This document shows positions 10,416 through 19,583 of a stretch of DNA of 64,000 nt, piece after piece (position 1 is the stretch's first letter; every line of letters starts with the position of its first letter). The DNA is from Alphaproteobacteria bacterium (GTDB lineage: Bacteria; Pseudomonadota; Alphaproteobacteria; JANQMY01): NCBI GenBank assembly GCA_028289425.1, contig JANQPL010000004.1, positions 682,001 through 746,000 on the forward strand, written 5' to 3'. Below the pieces are notes generated by a model. It did no database searches and was not told where the DNA came from. It saw nothing but the letters and a program-made list of their open reading frames with translations. Position numbers and translations under genes: made by a program.

Positions 10416-11333
10416 ATGCCTCGCTTGGAAGGAAAAGTGGTTTTGGTGACGGGTGCCGCGCGCGGTATCGGTAAAGAATGCGCGCTTTTGGCGGCGAAAG
10501 AAGGGGCCAAAGTGATCGTTAACGATCTGGGCGGCGGTGTTTCGGGGGACGACAGCGGCGAAGCCGGTCCTGCTGAAGAAGTTGCCCAGGAAATCAAGGC
10601 AGCGGGTGGAGAGGCCGCTTCGAATTCCGACAGCGTAGCCGATATGAGCGGTGCCAAAAACATGGTCGAACAGGCACTCGACACTTTCGGCGGTTTGCAT
10701 GCGGTGATCAGTCCGGCGGGCATTTTGCGGGACAAGATGTTCCACAAAATGGAAGACGAAGACTGGCATTCGGTGATCAATGTTCATTTGAATGGTTCAT
10801 ACAATGTGACCAAAGTGGCCATCAATCACTTCCGGACTCAGGAAGAGGGATCCTTCGTCCTGTTCACCTCCACGTCCGGACTGATCGGCAATATCGGCCA
10901 GGCAAACTATGCGGCCGCGAAGATGGGCATTGTTGGGCTTTCCAAGATCATCGCCATGGAAGGCGCACAGAAGAACGTCCGCTCCAATGTGATCGCGCCC
11001 TTTGCCTGGACTCGGATGATTGCGACAATTCCTGTCAAAGACGAAAAGTCCGCCGAAAGGGTCGAGCGCATGAAACGGGCCATGCGCGCCGATCAGATTG
11101 CCGGGCCAGCTGTTGCTCTTTGTACCAATGATGCAAAGGATGTCAGTGGGCAGATTTTTGCCGTTCGCGGAAATGAGATCTTCTTGATGAGCCAGCCGCG
11201 GCCGGTGCGGGGGCTTGCGCGGCTTGAAGGGTGGACAGTGGACGCCATCCTAGATCATGCGGTGCCGGCCATGAAGCCGAGTATGACGGATCTGGGGGCG
11301 ACCGTTTCCGTTTTCGGGTGGGAGCCGGTTTAG
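10416..11333 (+). CDS. SDR family NAD(P)-dependent oxidoreductase
   Basis: VLVTGAARGIGKECALLAAKEGAKV, YAAAKMGIVGLSK. Confidence 0.92.
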   Translation: MPRLEGKVVLVTGAARGIGKECALLAAKEGAKVIVNDLGGGVSGDDSGEAGPAEEVAQEIKAAGGEAASNSDSVADMSGAKNMVEQALDTFGGLHAVISPAGILRDKMFHKMEDEDWHSVINVHLNGSYNVTKVAINHFRTQEEGSFVLFTSTSGLIGNIGQANYAAAKMGIVGLSKIIAMEGAQKNVRSNVIAPFAWTRMIATIPVKDEKSAERVERMKRAMRADQIAGPAVALCTNDAKDVSGQIFAVRGNEIFLMSQPRPVRGLARLEGWTVDAILDHAVPAMKPSMTDLGATVSVFGWEPV

Positions 11334-11343
11334 GTAGTCCGGT

Positions 11344-11910
11344 CTACCACATCTCAGATTGCGGCGCGTTGTCGAAAAACTCGGCGAGGCGCCGCCTTGT
11401 ACCGGGCGATGTATCTTCCGGTATTGCTTCACGATCAAAAAAATCGAATTCGGCAATCTCGAGATTTCTATTCGGGCGGATCGACCAATTGTCGGCCGCA
11501 TAAAGCACTATGTGGTCCGATTTGTACTCACGCAGATAGGTGTAAGCACCAAACAAAGTGGGGGGAGATTCCAATTGGACCCCCACTTCTTCGGCCAATT
11601 CGCGGGCGACGGCGCTTCCTAGTGTTTCGCCTTTCTCGACTCCCCCTCCGGGAAAATACCAGCCGTCGATGTAGGTGTGGCGTACCAGCAGGATTTTCCG
11701 CTCCGGATTGAGCACAATGGCGCGGACGCCCAATGTGAGGGGACGGCGTACACGCCAAGACGCCTTCTCAACAAGGCGCGCCGCGCGCAGCGCGGGATAG
11801 AGTAACCGTGTTTTCATCGGCGAAAGCGCTCGTGTGGATGGATTTGTGCGTGCTCGGTTGCTGGTGGTGGGCGCAGCATTCGGTCTCCTTAACTCTGAAT
11901 ACATACTCAC
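11344..11910 (-). CDS. NUDIX hydrolase
   Basis: GGGVEKGETLGSAVARELAEEVGV Nudix box. Confidence 0.85.
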   Translation of the reverse strand: MSMYSELRRPNAAPTTSNRARTNPSTRALSPMKTRLLYPALRAARLVEKASWRVRRPLTLGVRAIVLNPERKILLVRHTYIDGWYFPGGGVEKGETLGSAVARELAEEVGVQLESPPTLFGAYTYLREYKSDHIVLYAADNWSIRPNRNLEIAEFDFFDREAIPEDTSPGTRRRLAEFFDNAPQSEMW

Positions 11911-11998
11911 TTCTGTAAAGTTGGCATAGCCCTGGCCGCGAAGTGGGAACGTTAGGGGTACTCAAAAACCGACCGCCACCGTCCAAACGAGATGATCG

Positions 11999-12505
11999 AT
12001 GACTGAGGGAACATTTAGCCTACCCGGCAAACACGCCGCCCAATTGATCAAATTGCCGAATCGAATTCTGGAAAAGATCGGCGGTCTCGAAGCGGCCAAG
12101 AAAGCATTCGGCCCGGATGTGTTGCAGCGAATTGAACAAGCCATCGACGACCAAGCCGAGCAGTTTCAGGGCGTTATCGATCAGTATATTCGCGAGATGA
12201 ACGCTGCGAGCTGCGACTCTGCGGCATTCAATCAGGCGTCGATGCAGCAGATTCGCGAGATCAGCCACGAATTGCGGGGTATTGCCGGGACATTCGGATT
12301 TCACTTAGCCTCCAGAGTGGCCAAGTCTCTTTGGGAGTTTCTGGGCGAGTTTGAAGAGCCGAATCCGGCCGTGTACAACGTTGTTCGCATGCATGTGGAT
12401 ACGCTTTTGGCGGCGCAAACAACGCGTGGCGACGCTGATGGTGTCGCACTGCAAGTCGAAAAGGGATTGCAGTCTGTCATCCACAAGCTGAGGGCCTCTG
12501 CGTAG
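11999..12505 (+). CDS. Hpt-like domain protein (hypothetical)
   Basis: 168 aa helical ORF with ISHELRGIAGTFGFHLASRVAKSLWEFLGEF resembling the phosphotransfer helix H-x-L-[KR]-G-x-[AS]-G-x-F-G. Confidence 0.6.
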   Translation: MTEGTFSLPGKHAAQLIKLPNRILEKIGGLEAAKKAFGPDVLQRIEQAIDDQAEQFQGVIDQYIREMNAASCDSAAFNQASMQQIREISHELRGIAGTFGFHLASRVAKSLWEFLGEFEEPNPAVYNVVRMHVDTLLAAQTTRGDADGVALQVEKGLQSVIHKLRASA

Positions 12506-12519
12506 GTCAGACTTGTTCT
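12503..12519 (+). repeat. short dispersed repeat copy 1 (TAGGTCAGACTTGTTCT)
   Basis: 16/17 identical to the copies at 13841 and 24657. Confidence 0.75.
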
Positions 12520-12713
12520 CGCCGCGGCCGGCCGCTGCCTGCGGCGCGCATGGTTAACCAACTGTGAATCTGCACTTTCGCCCAGCCTTCATCTGCCTTT
12601 CGGGTCGAGCCTCCTGTTTTAGCGATCTTTAAGCAAAAGGCCGCATACTCCCTTAACCATGCGGTTTCAATGCCACGGGCCGCGTGATGGGGCACTAACA
12701 GGCAAAGCAGTTC

Positions 12714-13586
12714 ATGTTTCAGATTATCGGTATTCTCTGCGTTTTCGGCATGGTGTTTGGCGGCTTTTTGCTCGCCGGCGGCAGCTTGGATGTGATTATG
12801 AAGGCCGCGCCGCTGGAGATGATGATGATCATGGGCGCCGCAGTTGGCGCGTTCTTGATTGCCAACTCATCGGCCATCTTGGGCAAAACCGGTGGCGCCA
12901 TGGGCAAAATGTTTGCCGGTCCCAAATGGAGCACATCGGACTATCAGGATCTTCTTTGTCTTCTCTTCCTGCTGACAAAGACCATGAAGTCCAAGGGCAT
13001 GATTGCTGTTGAAGCTCACATCGAGAATCCCTCGGAGAGCGCTATCTTTAGTCAGTACCCGAAGATTCTGGCTGACCACTTCGCGATCGATTTCATTTGC
13101 GACACGCTGCGCATGATGACCATGAATCTGGAGGATCCCCACCAAGTGGAAGACTCCATGGAGAAGCAGCTCGAGAAGCATCACCATGAGGCCCTGGGGC
13201 CGGCGGAAGCGATGCAGGCGACCGCCGACGCGCTGCCCGCATTGGGGATTGTGGCTGCCGTGTTGGGTATCATCAAAACAATGTCCGCCATTAACGAACC
13301 GCCCGAGGTGTTGGGTAAACTCATCGGTAGCGCCCTTGTGGGTACGTTTTTGGGTGTGTTTCTCGCTTATGGCTTCTTTGGACCCTTTGCGACGCGTATG
13401 AAGCAAATCGCCGATGAGGAAGGTCAGTTTTACGCCATCATTCGCGACGTGCTGGTCGCCCATTTGCACGGCAACTCGGCGCAAGTCTCCGTAGAGATTG
13501 GCCGAGGTAACGTTCCGTCCCCGGCTCAGCCGTCATTCTCCGAACTCGAAACCGCCCTCAACGAACTGCCGCCGGAAGCGCGATAA
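12714..13586 (+). CDS. motA: Flagellar motor stator protein MotA
   Basis: GILCVFGMVFGGFLLAGG, ALGIVAAVLGIIKTM, LIGSALVGTFLGVFLAYGFFGPFATRM. Confidence 0.93.
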   Translation: MFQIIGILCVFGMVFGGFLLAGGSLDVIMKAAPLEMMMIMGAAVGAFLIANSSAILGKTGGAMGKMFAGPKWSTSDYQDLLCLLFLLTKTMKSKGMIAVEAHIENPSESAIFSQYPKILADHFAIDFICDTLRMMTMNLEDPHQVEDSMEKQLEKHHHEALGPAEAMQATADALPALGIVAAVLGIIKTMSAINEPPEVLGKLIGSALVGTFLGVFLAYGFFGPFATRMKQIADEEGQFYAIIRDVLVAHLHGNSAQVSVEIGRGNVPSPAQPSFSELETALNELPPEAR

Positions 13587-13587
13587 G

Positions 13588-13794
13588 TTACTTCTGTTTG
13601 CGGGTAGATAAGGCGCTTGCGTAGGTCGCGACGCCGCCGGCAACAATGCCCAAAGGTATTGCCCATGCGGTCACATCGCCTAGGCCCAGCACGATAATGG
13701 CCGTTACTGCACCGCCCGTCACAATGGGTGGCGGCGCAAATACCTCTGATTCTGGCGCCTTCTTGTCCATGCAGAAACCATAGAAGGCGTCCAT
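13588..13794 (-). CDS. small hypothetical membrane protein (68 aa)
   Basis: Two hydrophobic segments; CtrA-like box upstream. Confidence 0.45.
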   Translation of the reverse strand: MDAFYGFCMDKKAPESEVFAPPPIVTGGAVTAIIVLGLGDVTAWAIPLGIVAGGVATYASALSTRKQK

Positions 13795-13813
13795 CGTTAA
13801 CCCAAGAGAAACC

Positions 13814-13828
13814 TTAACAATTGGTTAA
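13814..13828. promoter_or_regulatory. CtrA-like box TTAA-N7-TTAA
   Basis: TTAACAATTGGTTAA just upstream of the 68-aa minus-strand ORF. Confidence 0.5.
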
Positions 13829-13840
13829 TCATCCGGAAGC

Positions 13841-13857
13841 TAGGTCAGACTTGCTCT
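13841..13857 (+). repeat. short dispersed repeat copy 2 (TAGGTCAGACTTGCTCT)
   Basis: Identical 17-mer to the copy at 24657. Confidence 0.75.
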
Positions 13858-13863
13858 AACGCC

Positions 13864-14811
13864 CTAGAACCTTACGACCAGGCAATCTTGCCCGGCTGAA
13901 CTCAGGGCTTTGCAGCGGTCGATGGCGACTTGACGCTGGCTGATCGGACCTGCACGCACGCGGACGAATTCGCCCCGGCCCTGAAGCGTTACGGTTTGGA
14001 GATCGAGGGAAAGGCCGTCTAACTGATCGCCATGCTTACGGAAGATCTGGGTCCACGCCGCTTGGCCCGCCTCCAGCGACTTGGTTGCCAGCAACTGTAT
14101 GGCGTATTGGCGATCGGAAGCGGCCGCCCCAGGCTTGCCGGAGGGTATCGGGGTGGATGGGTTTGATGCGGATGCCGCCGGTTTTGCGGCGGTATCGTTG
14201 ACGGCCGGATCGCGCGCTTTCGGTGCCGTCTTGATGCGGTCGGTAGTTACCCCCGCTCCGGAGGGCGGAGGTGATATGGCGTTCTCCGCTGCGGGAAGGC
14301 TATCGCTCGCAGCATCTTCAGCGGGGCCAATGGTTGCCAGGCGCTGTGTGCCAACCGTGTCGGGCGAATTCATCAAATACCACGCTGACGCGCCCATTAC
14401 GCCAATTAGCACCAAGGACAGAATCAGCCGCAAGGAAGGGCGGGGCAAAAGAAACACCAGCCTTGGTTCGGGCGGCGTTACCTCCTCATCGGTGCCGGCT
14501 GTTTCGTTGTTAGGTTGGGCCGTAAGGGGGGAGACGGTCTCCGGCGATTGTTCGTTGTTGGCCGAAGGCACAACGGGTTCAACCGGTTCCGACCGCGGAG
14601 CGGGGGCTGACACTTTCGGTTCCGGGCTTCCGTACAATTCACCGATTGGCGGTGTACTTGTCAGAGGCACATCGGCAATCGTCTCGGGATTGGGAAAGCG
14701 AGAAACTTTTTTTGAAGCCGGGTCGGTGGCAACAGGGCCGACGGAGGGTTTGGCTTGCCCTTTCTTGACAAGCAACGACCCATCCAATGAAGCCGGCCTC
14801 TGTTTTGTCAT
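13864..14811 (-). CDS. SPOR domain-containing protein
   Basis: Single TM (LRLILSLVLIGVMGASAWYLM) and C-terminal SPOR-like YAIQLLATKSLEAGQAAWTQIFRKHGDQL...VRAGPISQRQVAIDRCKALSSAGQDCLVVRF. Confidence 0.82.
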   Translation of the reverse strand: MTKQRPASLDGSLLVKKGQAKPSVGPVATDPASKKVSRFPNPETIADVPLTSTPPIGELYGSPEPKVSAPAPRSEPVEPVVPSANNEQSPETVSPLTAQPNNETAGTDEEVTPPEPRLVFLLPRPSLRLILSLVLIGVMGASAWYLMNSPDTVGTQRLATIGPAEDAASDSLPAAENAISPPPSGAGVTTDRIKTAPKARDPAVNDTAAKPAASASNPSTPIPSGKPGAAASDRQYAIQLLATKSLEAGQAAWTQIFRKHGDQLDGLSLDLQTVTLQGRGEFVRVRAGPISQRQVAIDRCKALSSAGQDCLVVRF

Positions 14812-15521
14812 GCAGCCCCCTTCACCATCACGCCGGGCGCATGGGTCGTCGACGTTAGGGACGACTGAAGGCTATGGGTTTGCAGACGGTGAGCCGGTTG
14901 TTGTTTTCCCAGTGCCTCCTTCAAGAATGACCACAGGGTTGAAATCTCATTCGGTGAACGGCTACGTCCGGGCAGTTCCATGACGGTGCGTCCGTCGATC
15001 ATGCTGGACGCAAAATCAACGCGCTGATGAATGATCGAGGGTGCAACGGCGCCGTGCTGTGACAAGGCAATCACCGCTTCTGTGGTAATTCGCGCGCGGG
15101 GAGTCGCCCCGTTGATGGCAAAGACGATGCTCTTCTCCAGCCGCTCACACAGTTCCACCGTGGCGCCGGCGGCACGCAGATCGTGCGGACTTGGCCGTGT
15201 GGGGATGACCACCAAATCGGCCTCGGAAACAACGTTCTCAATTGTGCTGGTGATGGCGGGCGGCGTGTCGATGATGACAAGCTGAACACCCATTTCGCGC
15301 ATGGCATTGATGTCTTCGCCAAGCCGGTCAGGTGTCGTTTTGGCGAAAACCGGCGTTTCTTCCGATCGCTCATTCCACCAGTCCGACAGACTGCCTTGGG
15401 GGTCGATGTCGATCAACGCAACGGGGCCATCCCCCGAAAGCTCTGCTTGGACGGCAACGTGGCCGGCCAATGTCGTCTTGCCTGAGCCTCCTTTTTGTGA
15501 AGCAAATGCAACCACTTTCAT
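14808..15521 (-). CDS. ParA family ATPase (orphan)
   Basis: MKVVAFASQKGGSGKTTLAGHVAVQ deviant Walker A, LIDIDPQGSLSDWW, VIIDTPPA; start at 15521. Confidence 0.92.
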   Translation of the reverse strand: MKVVAFASQKGGSGKTTLAGHVAVQAELSGDGPVALIDIDPQGSLSDWWNERSEETPVFAKTTPDRLGEDINAMREMGVQLVIIDTPPAITSTIENVVSEADLVVIPTRPSPHDLRAAGATVELCERLEKSIVFAINGATPRARITTEAVIALSQHGAVAPSIIHQRVDFASSMIDGRTVMELPGRSRSPNEISTLWSFLKEALGKQQPAHRLQTHSLQSSLTSTTHAPGVMVKGAA

Positions 15522-15760
15522 TAATCTTGGCCCTCTATACAAAAAAACACCGGGTGCTCACCGCGACGGACACTGCGGTAGTTAAGAATTCGTATTTGTC
15601 GGATCGCGGGTGCCACGGTGGTGCGAATCACCAGGGAAAGTTTAACCGTCCGAGTCCGGTTGACAATAGATCTGCTGGAAGAAAAACCGTCCGGTGCTAA
15701 GTATTCGCGGCAGATCGGCGGTTTATATTGTCGCGGATCTTTCGCACTGCGGCGTATTAC

Positions 15761-16798
15761 TCACAGGTCGAATTTTGTGTCACGCACCTGTTTGGCCAAC
15801 AGTGGCACAAGGTTTCGAAACTTTGGAAGCTGCAAGTACCGAATGGGCAACATGAACGCGAATGTGGCCCGTACGAGGGTTGAGCCCACAAGCTTCATGT
15901 AATGCCATGTAAAAATCCGTTTAGGACCGTTCTCGTCCTGTGAATTGCCCTCACCCTGGGATTCATCTTCCACCCAGAGCAATATGGCGCCGTCTTTCAG
16001 AAAGACGCGGTCCTGCATCACGAACCGAATGGATTGATCAGCGGCTCGTTTTACAAGAAGCTTTGCCTCTTGTTCGCACAAGGGGCGAATTCCATTGCGC
16101 AGATCTTTTAGGGATACTTTGCTGTTGTGGTAGGTGAACCAAAGGGCGCAAGGCGTGGCGGTGTCCTTGATTTCCCAAGCGGCCTTGCCGCGGGACCGGA
16201 TGCGCCATGCGTCGGGAAAGCTGAATGTAATTGTGTTGCCGAATGTGTGTTCACGCAGTGCGTCGTAGTCGAGATCGTTGTAGAGGTCGGTGTCGACGAT
16301 CTCGTCGGCGATCTGCGATGAAATCAAGTCGATTATTTTTTGGACCCGCGGATAAACCTGGTATTCCGCGGGCATTTCCAGCACATAGCGCCTGACCGCC
16401 ACTTGGCTTGCCAGCTTCTCGATGACATACCAGATCTGCGAGCGGACCACATAGTCGGATTCCCCTGACATCAGGGTCCAAGCCACCACATCGCTGCTCG
16501 CAGTGCGTGCGTGCTTGAAGTCCTTTGCTCTTTCTTGTTGATTGGCAATGTTTTTGATCGTGGTGAGCGCGCTTTCGGCCGTCAGCGCGTCGCGATCACC
16601 GCGGGTCGGTGCGGCGGCGCCCGCGAGAATATCTTCATTGACGAATAGGGATAGTCGCTGATCGCCGGGTGGTCCGCTCCACCACTTCCCCTTGTCGTCC
16701 TCGCACTCGCCCGACACCCAGTCGGACGGCAGATCCATCTTGATCGTGCGACCAAGCGGTAAGGTGCGGGTCAATAAGCTTGTGGTCTCCTGCTCCAT
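15761..16798 (-). CDS. hypothetical protein
   Basis: 345 aa ORF on the minus strand, continuous with neighbouring gene spacing; no family recognised. Confidence 0.65.
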   Translation of the reverse strand: MEQETTSLLTRTLPLGRTIKMDLPSDWVSGECEDDKGKWWSGPPGDQRLSLFVNEDILAGAAAPTRGDRDALTAESALTTIKNIANQQERAKDFKHARTASSDVVAWTLMSGESDYVVRSQIWYVIEKLASQVAVRRYVLEMPAEYQVYPRVQKIIDLISSQIADEIVDTDLYNDLDYDALREHTFGNTITFSFPDAWRIRSRGKAAWEIKDTATPCALWFTYHNSKVSLKDLRNGIRPLCEQEAKLLVKRAADQSIRFVMQDRVFLKDGAILLWVEDESQGEGNSQDENGPKRIFTWHYMKLVGSTLVRATFAFMLPIRYLQLPKFRNLVPLLAKQVRDTKFDL

Positions 16799-16887
16799 TC
16801 GGTCTTTTGTTCCTGATCCGTCGAATCATGCGATTCGCCCGCCGACCGGCTAAACTAAGGAATCAAGACCCTTTATCTAGCGCAGGC

Positions 16888-17166
16888 TCAATGCACGCGC
16901 AATTCCATATCAACAGTCTTAAATTCACTCGGCTTGATCAGGCGATCGCGTGCAACGCGAACCGAGTGCAGCTTGCCCTCGATATTCGTTTCCCAAAAAT
17001 AAAGGAACTTCTGAAGCTCCGGGTACTGAGGAGCTATGTCGTAATGCTGCCAAATGAAGGATTGCAAAAGACTTGGATGATCCGGCATCCAATAGAGTAT
17101 CTCTGCCGTGCTCAAGAGATACCCCTTCATTTTCATTTCGACTTCAGAGGAATGTCTACTTGTCAT
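16888..17166 (-). CDS. usg: Usg family protein
   Basis: KGYLLSTAEILYWMPDHPSLLQSFIWQHYDIAPQYPELQKFLYFWETNIEGKLHSVRVARDRLIKPSEFKTVD is a close match in pattern to the alphaproteobacterial Usg family. Confidence 0.82.
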   Translation of the reverse strand: MTSRHSSEVEMKMKGYLLSTAEILYWMPDHPSLLQSFIWQHYDIAPQYPELQKFLYFWETNIEGKLHSVRVARDRLIKPSEFKTVDMELRVH

Positions 17167-17328
17167 ACGCCCACTCCATCGCCCAAAAACAATCTTGATC
17201 CAAAGGCCGCATTATCGCAAGCGGAGATTGTCATTAGGCTTAACAAGGGCGCTTATTAACTATTAGCACTCCCAATTGATCGCTGCCAGTTTTCGTATGT
17301 GTGCAGATTATATGGGTGAATCGGTTGG

Positions 17329-17907
17329 TCAGCGGCCCTGCTGGCGGTCGCGCAACTTGTTGAGCACAACATCTCCCCCCGATTTTTTTAGGCGAATGTC
17401 CTCTTCGCTCAAACCCGCGAGCTCATGCGGGAATACGAGCCATTTGTCGGTCTCGTGGACGAAATAATCTGGGACCCTTTGGGTGATGTTCTTCCGCGGT
17501 TTGTAGTAAACAGTCGCAACGCGTATGTCGTGCGGCGCGTTCCGGCGGCACAGGCGGTGGATGTGTTCGATCGTGGCCGCGATGCTGGAACCGGAATCGA
17601 AGACGTCGTCGACAATCAATAGCGAATCTTCCGCGTTCACATTCTCAATAATGTAATGTAGTCCGTGTACCCGCACAATATCGCTTCGTTCATCGATGCC
17701 CGTGTAAGACGAAGTGCGGATGGCGATATGATCGGCGCTGACATCAAAGAAATCGAGCAGTTCCTGAACGGCGATCCCGGGTGGCGAGCCGCCCCGCCAA
17801 ATGCCGACAATATAGGACGGCTTGAAGCCGCTATCTAAGATCTGGACGCCCAGGCGGAAAGAGTCTTCTAGAAGCTCTTCCGCGCTGATGTGATATTTCT
17901 CGACCAT
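17329..17907 (-). CDS. phosphoribosyltransferase family protein
   Basis: SLLIVDDVFDSGSSIAATIEHI PRPP-binding motif. Confidence 0.88.
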   Translation of the reverse strand: MVEKYHISAEELLEDSFRLGVQILDSGFKPSYIVGIWRGGSPPGIAVQELLDFFDVSADHIAIRTSSYTGIDERSDIVRVHGLHYIIENVNAEDSLLIVDDVFDSGSSIAATIEHIHRLCRRNAPHDIRVATVYYKPRKNITQRVPDYFVHETDKWLVFPHELAGLSEEDIRLKKSGGDVVLNKLRDRQQGR

Positions 17908-17923
17908 TTTTTATTGCTTTGAC

Positions 17924-18571
17924 TCAGTTCTCGAACAGGGCATCGGCACAGAACGGGTTTGATTTGCGTTCGGCGCCGAATGTGGAAAGTGGGCCATGAC
18001 CGGGCACGAACGTGACGTCATCGCCCAACGGCCACAATTCGGTTCGGATCGACTGAATAAGCGTGTCGTGATTGCCCCCCGGTAAATCTGATCGACCGAC
18101 GGACCCCTGAAACAGAACGTCGCCCACCGTTGCAAGGCGTGCCGTGGCGTTGAAAAAAACAATGTGTCCGGGCGTATGACCGGGACAGTGGCGCACTTGC
18201 AATGTGAGAGAACCGACCGTGACCGTGTCGCCGCCTTCCAGCCAGCGGTCCGGTTCGCAGGGCCTGGCAGATGTCATGCCAAAGCGGCTTCCTTGTTCGC
18301 CAAGGCTGTCCAGCAGGAACTTGTCACCAATGTGGGGGCCCTCAATGGGTAGCCCCAACCGCTCGGCGATTTCCGCCGTGCCGCCCGCATGGTCCAAATG
18401 TCCATGGGTGAGCAGCAATTTTTCGAGCGTGACGCCGTTTTCTTCGACCACAGACAACAGCCGGTCCACGTCTCCGCCGGGATCCACCAAGGCGCCTTTC
18501 ATCGTGGTCTCATCCCACATCAGTGTGCAGTTTTGTTGGAAGGGCGTGACGGGAATAACAACAGCTTTCAT
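17924..18571 (-). CDS. MBL fold metallo-hydrolase (glyoxalase II-like)
   Basis: LLTHGHLDHAGGTAEI, RHCPGHTPGHIVFF, GDVLFQGSVGRSDLPGG. Confidence 0.92.
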   Translation of the reverse strand: MKAVVIPVTPFQQNCTLMWDETTMKGALVDPGGDVDRLLSVVEENGVTLEKLLLTHGHLDHAGGTAEIAERLGLPIEGPHIGDKFLLDSLGEQGSRFGMTSARPCEPDRWLEGGDTVTVGSLTLQVRHCPGHTPGHIVFFNATARLATVGDVLFQGSVGRSDLPGGNHDTLIQSIRTELWPLGDDVTFVPGHGPLSTFGAERKSNPFCADALFEN

Positions 18572-18771
18572 ACCTGTCCTTAGCCCAGAATCCGCTTACG
18601 GGTCTATTTTTTTGTTGATGAATGGCTGGGGCCACCCGCATTACCCAGCGGAAATTTGCACGAAGCGGCATGACGGTTGCGCAATGTGCCATGCATTTTT
18701 TTGACTTTCTCGCCCCGCGAATACCCGCCAGAATGCGCACAGCTCAGAATGACCAAGAAGAGGTACGGGAG

Positions 18772-19527
18772 ATGGCAATAGGGCAGCGGCTTGAAGGAAA
18801 AATTGCGGTCGTGACCGGCGCGGCCGACGGCATCGGCAAGGCGACCGTCGAATGTTTCGTTCGGGAAGGCGCGCGCGTCATTGCCAACGATCTTCCCTCG
18901 TCGAAGATCGACGAAGCATTGGGGACGCTGGAAAATGTTGTGACCGTCAAAAAGGACGTCACCGAACAAGATGCCCCCGCCGTGATTGCCGAAGCGGCCG
19001 CCAGTGCCTTTGGCGGGTTGGATATTCTCTTTAACAATGCTGGCACGGCCGCGGGCGCGCCGGTCGACGAGCTTACCGATGAGTTGTGGGACCATGTGCT
19101 TGCCGTCGATCTTACGTCGGTCGTTCGCATGACCCGGGGGTGCCTGCCGTTGCTCAAGAAAAGTGATGCGGGACGAATCATCAGTACAGGATCGGTTATG
19201 AGCAGCTTCTCCGCGCCTGGGATGGCCGCTTACACGGCCTCCAAACACGGTGTTCTCGGGCTGACACGCACCTTCGCGTTGGAGTTTGGAAAGTTTGGGA
19301 TCACCGCCAATTGCATCCAGCCGGGCGCGATTATGACCGGTATTACCCGCGATGTATTTGCCGCCGACCCTTCCTTTAGCGACTATTGGAAAAACAAAGC
19401 AGCCCTTGGCCGATTGGGGCAGCCCGAGGACATCGCGAAGGCGGCCCTGTTCCTCGCATCCGACGACGCGGCTTTTGTTAGCGGTATCGGCATGCTGGTG
19501 GACGGGGGGGCAATGCAGGGCACGTGA
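18772..19527 (+). CDS. SDR family oxidoreductase
   Basis: IAVVTGAADGIGKATVECFVREGA, YTASKHGVLGLTRTFALEFGKFGITANCIQPG; ATG at 18772 after GGAGATGG. Confidence 0.92.
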   Translation: MAIGQRLEGKIAVVTGAADGIGKATVECFVREGARVIANDLPSSKIDEALGTLENVVTVKKDVTEQDAPAVIAEAAASAFGGLDILFNNAGTAAGAPVDELTDELWDHVLAVDLTSVVRMTRGCLPLLKKSDAGRIISTGSVMSSFSAPGMAAYTASKHGVLGLTRTFALEFGKFGITANCIQPGAIMTGITRDVFAADPSFSDYWKNKAALGRLGQPEDIAKAALFLASDDAAFVSGIGMLVDGGAMQGT

Positions 19528-19583
19528 CGGGAGAAGTCAATTACGCCAGTCTGCGCTGAGATTTTAAACAACAGGAACGCAAG

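Noticed and set aside
17263-17271. TTAGCACTC, half of a CIRCE element
   Set aside because: The second half GAGTGCTAA is missing at N9 spacing and no groE/dnaK gene is near
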